Below, one piece after another: positions 41,738 through 47,989 of a stretch of 47,989 bases of DNA. The translations under genes were made by a program, and so were the position numbers. This stretch comes from an uncultured Eubacterium sp. (lineage in GTDB: Bacteria > Bacillota > Clostridia > Lachnospirales > Lachnospiraceae), in NCBI GenBank assembly GCA_947090545.1, contig CAMUPC010000006.1, positions 1-47,989 of the forward strand. Direction: 5' to 3'. The notes beneath the pieces are model-generated. The model was not told where the DNA came from. It worked only from the letters and a program-made list of their open reading frames with translations, and did no database searches. The number at the start of each line of letters is the position of its first letter. Position 1 is the stretch's first letter.

Positions 41738-42443
41738 TGTCTCTTCCGCCAAATAACAGCAGCAGGCGAAGAAGCTGTAAAATAGCCGCCGCAGCACCGG
41801 CAACGTACGTAAGCGCGGCAGCTTTTAATACCTTCCTTGTATAAGGAAGCTCCTGCTCGCTTAAAATACCGGTATCGCCCAGAATGCGCACGGCACGGCT
41901 GGAGGCGTTAAATTCCACCGGAAGCGTGACAAGCTGGAACAGTACGGCTGCACAAAAAAATACAATCCCGATTTTACACATCATGCTTCCTGCGCCGCCA
42001 AACATAATTCCAAGGATAATCAAAGGCCACGCGGCCGCAGAACCAAAATTTGCCACCGGAACGAGGGCGCTGCGGATTTGCAGCGGAGAATAGCCCTGCT
42101 GGTGCTGGATCGCATGTCCGCACTCGTGCGCCGCAACGCCGACCGCCGCGACTGACGCAGAGCCGTACACAGAATCCGACAGGTTGAGCGTCTTGTTTTT
42201 CGGGTTGTAATGGTCTGTCAGGCTGCCCGCTACATGCTGTATCCTAACGTCATAGATGCCCGCGCTGTTTAATACCCGCTGCGCTGCCTGCGCCCCGGTC
42301 ATATTGGACCTGCTGCGCACCCCGGCGTATTTGTTGAACGTCGTTTTCACACGCATGGAAGCAATCATGGAAACGAGCGCGCCGATCACGACAAGCAGAT
42401 ACGTTGGGTCAAAATAGTATCCGTACCGATATCCAAATGGCAT
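41730..42443 (-). CDS. YugP-type zinc metallopeptidase, membrane-bound
   Basis: The 237-residue protein starts with a short exposed part and a membrane helix (PTYLLVVIGALVSMIASM). The zinc-binding motif HECGHAIQHQQGYSPL lies near residue 110, and two or three further helices follow. This is the neutral zinc metallopeptidase family (DUF2268-unrelated, YugP type), whose substrates are unknown. It lies 21 bases after fmt in the translation operon, a common place for it in Lachnospiraceae. Confidence 0.9.
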   Translation of the reverse strand: MPFGYRYGYYFDPTYLLVVIGALVSMIASMRVKTTFNKYAGVRSRSNMTGAQAAQRVLNSAGIYDVRIQHVAGSLTDHYNPKNKTLNLSDSVYGSASVAAVGVAAHECGHAIQHQQGYSPLQIRSALVPVANFGSAAAWPLIILGIMFGGAGSMMCKIGIVFFCAAVLFQLVTLPVEFNASSRAVRILGDTGILSEQELPYTRKVLKAAALTYVAGAAAAILQLLRLLLLFGGRDND

Positions 42444-42464
42444 ATCAATCCCTCCTTATTCTTT

Positions 42465-43394
42465 TCATTCCAAATGCGTTCCTTCTCCCACCGGATACCC
42501 GCGCAGAAACGCGTCCACAGGCATCCGCTTTTTGCCTTCCAGCTGTACTTCCAGCAGGGAAAGCTGCCCTTTGCCTGTCTGTACCACGAGGCTGTGCTTA
42601 TCTGCACGGACAACCTGCCCTGGCTGTGCACTGTCAATATCAGCAAGGACTTTTGCCCTCCAGATTTTCAGCGTCTTTCCATTGATGGAAGTATACGCGC
42701 TCGGCCACGGGTTCAGCCCGCGAACCAGCCGTTCGATCCAGGCAGCCTCCCTTGTCCAGTCAATCCTTCCCATCTCCTTTTTGATCATGCCGACATGGGT
42801 CGCCTGCGTATCGTCCTGCTTTGTGCGCGTCACCGTACCGTCCTTGATATGGGCTGCCGTCTGTACACACAGCCTGGCGCCTGCCTGCGACAGCTTCGTA
42901 AACAAACTGCCCCCGGTTTCCTCCTGGTCCAGGGAAACCTCTATGGTATCTAAAATGTCCCCGGTATCGATGCCGACGTCCATCTGCTGGATCGTAACGC
43001 CTGTTACCTGCTCCCCGTTGATGACTGCCCACTGGATCGGTGAAGCGCCCCGGTATTTCGGCAGCAGGGACGCATGGACATTGATGCAGCCGTATTTTGG
43101 TATTTCCAATACTTCCTTTGACAAAATCTGCCCAAACGCAGCCACCACAAAAAGCTCCGCCTCATACGTGCGCAGGTGCGCGGCGCACGCTTCCTCCCTG
43201 ATCCGCCTTGGCTGGTATACCTCGATGCCCATCTCCATAGCGGCTGTCTTGACGGCGGAAAACTGCACGGCATTCCCCCTGCCCTTCGGCTTATCCGGCT
43301 GCGTAACCGCCAGCACGATTTCATGCCCGGCATCCGCAAGCGCCTTTAAAATCGGCACCGCAAAATCCGGCGTCCCCATAAAAATAATCTTCAT
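42465..43394 (-). CDS. fmt: Methionyl-tRNA formyltransferase
   Basis: Fmt formylates initiator Met-tRNA using 10-formyl-THF. The 309-residue enzyme has MKIIFMGTPDFAVPIL, the catalytic region INVHASLLPKYRGASPIQWAVINGE with the asparagine-histidine pair, DTGDIL, and the C-terminal OB domain (GLNPWPSAYTSINGK). I prefer ATG 43394 over a GTG two codons earlier. It follows def, its functional partner, by about 75 bases. Confidence 0.97.
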   Translation of the reverse strand: MKIIFMGTPDFAVPILKALADAGHEIVLAVTQPDKPKGRGNAVQFSAVKTAAMEMGIEVYQPRRIREEACAAHLRTYEAELFVVAAFGQILSKEVLEIPKYGCINVHASLLPKYRGASPIQWAVINGEQVTGVTIQQMDVGIDTGDILDTIEVSLDQEETGGSLFTKLSQAGARLCVQTAAHIKDGTVTRTKQDDTQATHVGMIKKEMGRIDWTREAAWIERLVRGLNPWPSAYTSINGKTLKIWRAKVLADIDSAQPGQVVRADKHSLVVQTGKGQLSLLEVQLEGKKRMPVDAFLRGYPVGEGTHLE

Positions 43395-43468
43395 TCGCAC
43401 TCACCTGCACTTTCCCACAATCCATTTCGTCATGTTCCATTTTCTTAGTTTATGCACTGCTGCGTATT

Positions 43469-43939
43469 TTACTCATCATCCATCACAGCATCATGAATCT
43501 CTCCGATCACATGCTCCATATACATATGCCCGTCCAAATGTTCGATCTCATGGCACAATGCGCGCGCTAACAGCTCTTCGCCTTCGATCTCATATTCTGT
43601 CATGTCCTTATCGTATGCCTGCACGACGACGCGGTTTGGGCGCTTGACCTCGCCTGCCTTTCCCGGAAGGCTCAGGCACGCTTCATCTCCGGTCTGTTCG
43701 CCCTCTTCTTCCAAAATCTGCGGGTTCACCAATACAATCGGCCCATCTCCGATATCAATAACCGCAACCCTTCTTAAAATGCCAACCTGAGGCGCAGCAA
43801 GCCCGACGCCGTTTGCCTCATACATCGTATCAAGCATATCTTCGATTAATGTCTGGATATTGGGCGTCATCTCCTTTACCTGCTTACATACTTTGTTCAA
43901 TATCGGGTCTCCCGCCACCCGGATCTGTCTGATTGCCAT
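43469..43939 (-). CDS. def: Peptide deformylase
   Basis: Def removes the formyl group from new proteins. The 156-residue product has all three motifs: GVGLAAPQVG, EACLSLPG (metal cysteine) and HEIEHLDGHMY (metal histidines and catalytic glutamate). The length is that of type 1 or 3 enzymes. It lies between priA and fmt. Confidence 0.97.
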   Translation of the reverse strand: MAIRQIRVAGDPILNKVCKQVKEMTPNIQTLIEDMLDTMYEANGVGLAAPQVGILRRVAVIDIGDGPIVLVNPQILEEEGEQTGDEACLSLPGKAGEVKRPNRVVVQAYDKDMTEYEIEGEELLARALCHEIEHLDGHMYMEHVIGEIHDAVMDDE

Positions 43940-43997
43940 GTTCTGTCTGCTCCTTTTTTATTTTCCTTCTATTAAATATACAGGTTCCAACAATATA

Positions 43998-46283
43998 TTA
44001 ACCGTTCATTGGGTTAAAGTCAAACTGTACGCTGACTTTTTTCCATTCTGTCAAATCCGACAGCCGTTTTTCCAAAAAATCTTTCACTTTTACCAAAATC
44101 TGGAGGCTGGGATGCTTCATATATAATACCTTTCGGTAAACATCCCTGACTTTCGCAACCGGAGGGTCGGCAGGGCCAATCACCCCAAGCCGCTTCCAGA
44201 CGCCGTCCGCGCCCGGCTTTTGAAGCTCTGCAAAAATCCACGCCGCGATCTGGCCCATACATGCCGCCGCATCCTCCTCGGACTCGGACGCCGTCAAAAT
44301 ATGCAGCATATGACAAACCGGCGGGTACTGCATCAGCCTGCGGTATAAAATCTCTTCTTCATAAAATGCAAGATAATCCTGCTCCTTCGCGGCACGGATG
44401 CAAAAATGGTCCGGCTGGTAAGCCTGGATCACCGCCACCCCGCGCTCCATCCCGCGCCCGGCACGCCCCGCCGCCTGCGTCACAAGCTGAAACGTCCGCT
44501 CCGCGGCGCGGTAATCGCTGATATTTAACGACAAATCCGCGGCAAGCACGCCGACCAGCGTTACATTCGGAAAATCATGCCCCTTTACGATCATCTGCGT
44601 GCCGACCAGGATATCCGCTTCCTGCCTGGCAAACGCGGACAGGATCTGCTCATAAGCATCCTTAGAGCGCGTCGTATCATAATCCATCCGAAGCACCCGC
44701 GCATTGGGAAACCGTTTTTGCGTCAGCTCCTGAATCTTTTGCGTGCCTGCCCGAAATCCCCCGATATAGCCGGAGCCGCACGAGGGGCACTGCTTTACCA
44801 TCGGCGTCTCATAGCCGCAGTAATGGCAGACCAGCCTGCCGTTTTTATGCTGGCTTAGCGATACGTCGCAATGCGGGCATTTGAGCACACTGCCGCAGGC
44901 ACGGCAGGAAACGAACCCAGCCATGCCCCTGCGGTTTAAAAACAGCATAACCTGCTGCTTTTTTGCCAGACGGTCCTGGATCAGTTCCTGAAGCCTCATG
45001 CTTAGAATCGAACGGTTTCCGGCGCGCAGCTCCGCGCGCATATCGACTACCTCGCAGTCTGCAAGCGCCGCGTCCTGCGCGCGCTTGTGCATCGCAAGCA
45101 GGCGGTATTCCCCTGCCTTCGCACGGTAATAGCTGTCCACAGACGGCGTCGCGGAACCCAGCACGACGCTCGCCCCTGTAAGCCCTGCCCTTGCAATCGC
45201 CGCGTCCCTCGCATGGTATTTGGGCACAGACTCGCTCTTATAGCTGCCCTCGTGCTCTTCATCGATCATAATAAACCCAAGATTTGAAAACGGTGTGAAC
45301 AGCGCCGACCTTGGCCCGATCATAATATCGATCTCCCCGTTTTTCGCCCGCTCCAACTGGTCTGAGCGCTCCCCTGCCGACAGCCTGGAATTCAGGACGG
45401 ACACCCTGTCGCCAAACCGCTCGTAAAAACGGCGCACTGTCTGGAACGTCAGCGCGATCTCAGGAATCAGCATAATACACTGCTTTCCCTTCGCCGCTGC
45501 ATGGGCAATCAGCTCCATATAAACCTCCGTCTTGCCGCTTCCGGTCACCCCATACAGCAGGTACGTATGCTGTCTGCCCGCGTCAAATTCCTCCGTAACC
45601 TGGCGCACGATGTCCCGCTGGCATGGATTTAACTGGATGCTGCCGCTTTTTACGGACAAGCTGTCGTTTTCTTCGCGCCGCTGATCGTCTTTCCCTGCGA
45701 TATCCGAGACCGGATTGCGGTAATACCGTTCCCGTTCGATGGTAAGAATGCCTTTTTCCTCCATGCCGCGGATCGTGGCGGCAGAGATGCCGAGGTCCTT
45801 TGTCAAATGTAAAAACGGCTGTACCGGGCATTCCAGCAGTTGTGCAAGCAGCTTTGCCTGCGCGGAATAATGCCTGCGCACACACTCCGCGTACAGGCTT
45901 TGCGCTTCCTTTTGCGTGACGCGCAGTCTTGCCTGCTTTTTTTCCTTCTGCCGCTCCTTACGCTTGACGGGAAGCACGGTTTTTAACGCCTGGTTCATCG
46001 TACCGCCGCAGCTTTTATGCATCCACGCGGCAAGGGCGATCAGCTCCGACTCAATCGAAACGGCGCCTTTTTCAATCGCCAGTATTGGCTTTAGCTTTGC
46101 TGCGTCATATTCCGGCGTATCGGTCAGCGCAACGACATACCCATGAATCCGGCGCCTGCCGAAGGGCACCGCAACGCGCATCCCTTCCGACAGCTCCTGT
46201 ACAAGCGGTTCGGGCACGATATACTGAAACGTCTTATCCAGTTTTTCATGCGAAATATCTACGATTACATTTGCATACACCAT
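43998..46283 (-). CDS. priA: Primosomal protein N' (replication restart helicase)
   Basis: PriA recognises stalled forks and reloads the replicative helicase. The 761-residue product has the N-terminal DNA-binding domain (VPFGRRRIHGYVV), helicase motif I GVTGSGKTEVYMELI, a DEEH box (MIDEEHEGSYKS), and zinc-binding cysteine pairs in CRACGSVLKCPHCDVSL and CHYCGYETPMVKQCPSCG. Motif VI lies in QAAGRAGRG. The start ATG follows the murE stop directly (TAGATG), so translation is coupled. Confidence 0.97.
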   Translation of the reverse strand: MVYANVIVDISHEKLDKTFQYIVPEPLVQELSEGMRVAVPFGRRRIHGYVVALTDTPEYDAAKLKPILAIEKGAVSIESELIALAAWMHKSCGGTMNQALKTVLPVKRKERQKEKKQARLRVTQKEAQSLYAECVRRHYSAQAKLLAQLLECPVQPFLHLTKDLGISAATIRGMEEKGILTIERERYYRNPVSDIAGKDDQRREENDSLSVKSGSIQLNPCQRDIVRQVTEEFDAGRQHTYLLYGVTGSGKTEVYMELIAHAAAKGKQCIMLIPEIALTFQTVRRFYERFGDRVSVLNSRLSAGERSDQLERAKNGEIDIMIGPRSALFTPFSNLGFIMIDEEHEGSYKSESVPKYHARDAAIARAGLTGASVVLGSATPSVDSYYRAKAGEYRLLAMHKRAQDAALADCEVVDMRAELRAGNRSILSMRLQELIQDRLAKKQQVMLFLNRRGMAGFVSCRACGSVLKCPHCDVSLSQHKNGRLVCHYCGYETPMVKQCPSCGSGYIGGFRAGTQKIQELTQKRFPNARVLRMDYDTTRSKDAYEQILSAFARQEADILVGTQMIVKGHDFPNVTLVGVLAADLSLNISDYRAAERTFQLVTQAAGRAGRGMERGVAVIQAYQPDHFCIRAAKEQDYLAFYEEEILYRRLMQYPPVCHMLHILTASESEEDAAACMGQIAAWIFAELQKPGADGVWKRLGVIGPADPPVAKVRDVYRKVLYMKHPSLQILVKVKDFLEKRLSDLTEWKKVSVQFDFNPMNG

Positions 46284-47765
46284 CTAGCCCTGCTCCGTCC
46301 GTTTTTGCTCCGCCAGTATATCCGCAATCAGGTCCCGCTCATCCATCGGGTATTTCTTTCCCTGAATCTCCTGGTAGTCCTCATGCCCTTTGCCTGCAAG
46401 CACGATAACATCCCCCGGCTGTCCATGCGTAATCGCATACCGGATCGCTTCTTTGCGGTCAATGATCTCGACATACGCCCCGTCCGTCTTTGCAATGCCC
46501 TGCTTAATATCGTCTATAATCGCCTGCGGCTCTTCAAACCTTGGATTATCCGAGGTAATAATCGTAAGGTCCGCAAGGCTTCCAGACACCTCTCCCATCT
46601 CATAGCGGCGCAGCCTGCTGCGGTTGCCGCCGCATCCAAACAAGCAGACCAGCCGTCCCGGTTCATACTCCCTAAGCGTTGTCAAAAGGCTTTTTAAGCT
46701 CATCGCGTTATGGGCGTAATCAATCATCAGTGTAAAGTCGTCCGACACCTGAACCATCTCGATACGCCCTTTTACCCTTGCTTCCCTAAGCGCCTGCTTC
46801 ATATTTTCCTGCGGGATGTCAAAATGCCTGCATACGGCAATTGCCGTCAGAGAATTGTAGACGCTGAACGTCCCTGGCACATCTACCTCCACATCCATCT
46901 CGCACAGCCCCGCGGCATGGTAAGCCACGCCAAGGTATCCCGGCTTATGCACGAGCCGGATGCCCTGCGCCTGCAAATCCGCCTGTTTTCCAGGAGAGAC
47001 GCCGTAAGTCTCGATCTGGCACGTATGCCCTTTGACCACAGCATCCGCATGTGCATCGTCGATATTGATAATCCCAGTCCTGCACTGACGAAACAGCATC
47101 CCCTTGCAGGCAAGATATTCTTCAAACGAAGCGTGTTCATTCGGCCCGATATGGTCCGGCTCCAGATTCGTAAAAATGCCGATATCAAAAACAAACCCGC
47201 CGACGCGGTGCATCTTAAGCCCCTGCGATGACACTTCCATCACGCACGTATCGCAGCCCGCATCCGCCATCCTTCGGAAATACTGCTGCACAAGGTATGA
47301 TTCCGGCGTTGTATTTGCCGCCGGGATATGCTCGTCTCCAATGACTGCTTCGATCGTGCCGATCAGCCCGACTTTATGCCCGGTGCTTTCCAAAATCGAT
47401 TTGATCATATACGTCGTCGTCGTCTTGCCCTTGGTCCCCGTTACGCCGATCGTCTTTAGCTCGCGCGCCGGATGGCAAAACCATGCCGCGGACAACTGCG
47501 CCAGTGCAAGCCTTGTGTCGGATACCTGCAACACGGCAGGCCCCTGCGGAAGCTGCATCTCCTGCTCTGTGACAATTGCCGCCGCCTGCTGTTTTGCCGC
47601 TTCTTTAGCAAAATCATGCCCGTCAAACGCCGCGCCGCGGATGCATACGAAGATACATCCTGGCACCAGCTTTCTGGAATCGTAGACAAGCGCTGTTACT
47701 TCCCGGCTGATGCTTCCGGCAAGCAGCTTGTAGTCCATTTGTTCTGTTATTTTTTCAAGTGTCAT
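46284..47765 (-). CDS. murE: UDP-MurNAc-tripeptide synthetase (meso-DAP adding)
   Basis: MurE adds the third residue of the peptidoglycan stem peptide. The 493-residue enzyme has the Mur ligase ATP site GVTGTKGKTTTTYM, the middle-domain TNLEPDHIGPNEHASFEEYL, and the amino-acid-specificity motif DNPRFEEP, which marks meso-diaminopimelate. The frame opens 58 codons further upstream, but ATG 47765 with GGAGG is the fitting start. It heads the long minus-strand operon and has its own promoter at 47853-47881. Confidence 0.95.
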   Translation of the reverse strand: MTLEKITEQMDYKLLAGSISREVTALVYDSRKLVPGCIFVCIRGAAFDGHDFAKEAAKQQAAAIVTEQEMQLPQGPAVLQVSDTRLALAQLSAAWFCHPARELKTIGVTGTKGKTTTTYMIKSILESTGHKVGLIGTIEAVIGDEHIPAANTTPESYLVQQYFRRMADAGCDTCVMEVSSQGLKMHRVGGFVFDIGIFTNLEPDHIGPNEHASFEEYLACKGMLFRQCRTGIINIDDAHADAVVKGHTCQIETYGVSPGKQADLQAQGIRLVHKPGYLGVAYHAAGLCEMDVEVDVPGTFSVYNSLTAIAVCRHFDIPQENMKQALREARVKGRIEMVQVSDDFTLMIDYAHNAMSLKSLLTTLREYEPGRLVCLFGCGGNRSRLRRYEMGEVSGSLADLTIITSDNPRFEEPQAIIDDIKQGIAKTDGAYVEIIDRKEAIRYAITHGQPGDVIVLAGKGHEDYQEIQGKKYPMDERDLIADILAEQKRTEQG

Positions 47766-47852
47766 TGTTGTATTGCCTCCATGCTTCTTTTTTGCTTCTT
47801 TTTGCTTCTTTGTTTGTGGTTCTTTTTTCTTATTTATTCGGTATTGCTCTCT

Positions 47853-47881
47853 ATTATACAAATTTCTCTGTGGATACTCAA
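47853..47881 (-). promoter_or_regulatory. Promoter of the murE operon
   Basis: On the minus strand TTGAGT (47881-47876), 17 bases and a perfect TATAAT (47858-47853), about 88 bases before the murE start. Upstream of it, to the window edge, no gene is seen. Confidence 0.75.
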
Positions 47882-47989
47882 GTGCTTCTGCAAAAACATC
47901 GCCATATAAATTGGAAGATGCTTCGGTCGAGTGCTGCATTTTTTGAGAAAAGGACGCTGGAGGAAGGGGCGCGGGGCTTGCTTCCTGTT

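Noticed and set aside
42532..43647. 371-codon plus-strand ORF
   Set aside because: Lies antisense to fmt and def, both certain genes; a shadow frame of GC-rich coding sequence.
1..47989. tRNA, rRNA, CRISPR array, transposase, integrase or prophage genes
   Set aside because: None could be recognised on either strand; no recombinase for the proposed switch is in the window.

Overview
The window looks like chromosome of a spore-forming, DAP-type Firmicute, most likely a clostridium of the Lachnospiraceae type. The reasons are the germination protease Gpr, a YlmC/YmxH sporulation protein, YqeG, a MurE with the DNPR motif of meso-DAP ligases, a PrkC/Stp pair with PASTA repeats, and the gene order. 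The species cannot be fixed from the sequence. No rRNA, tRNA, CRISPR array, transposase or recombinase gene was seen.

Layout. Positions 1-2.7 kb hold core genes: gpr (minus), then rpsT and holA (plus). From about 2.7 to 28.7 kb lies an accessory island. Its left edge is a two-gene unit of an ABC/SMC-like ATPase and a small PD-(D/E)XK-type protein (2.7-4.3 kb). Next comes a 22-kb minus-strand surface-glycan operon, read from 26.5 kb down to 4.4 kb. Its right edge is a divergent ATPase-nuclease gene (27.1-28.7 kb). From 28.8 to 47.8 kb are core genes: an S1-domain protein, thioesterase, efp, then nrdR-yqeG-rpiB, ylmC and ychF, and finally a long operon murE-priA-def-fmt-yugP-rsmB/rlmN-stp-prkC-rsgA-thiN-uma2.

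The glycan operon starts with an XRE regulator, followed by a GT4 and a GT2 glycosyltransferase and a Wzm/Wzt ABC exporter whose ATPase carries a C-terminal glycan-binding type domain. Then come a radical SAM gene, a protein of about 1,390 residues (methyltransferase, kinase-like domain, coiled coil, GT2, GT4), membrane glycosylation components, a GtrB-like GT2, a DRE-TIM aldolase-like enzyme, a ThDP carboligase, an FkbM methyltransferase, a divergent nucleotidyltransferase, RfbH and RfbF. I infer a CDP-3,6-dideoxyhexose, possibly branched-chain, built into a polymer. That polymer may be capped by a WbdD-like methyltransferase-kinase and exported by Wzm/Wzt.

The most striking signals concern variability of this operon. 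A perfect 22-bp inverted repeat flanks a 276-bp segment just upstream of the first gene, and the segment carries a promoter that now points away from the operon. This is the layout of an invertible promoter switch. Inside the operon, three runs of 8-10 G on the coding strand occur in genes; two of them break the reading frame and the third sits at a gene-gene junction. Two ORFs are chimeras of a membrane-protein N-terminus and a methyltransferase C-terminus. These could be contingency loci, real decay or assembly error; reads spanning them would decide.
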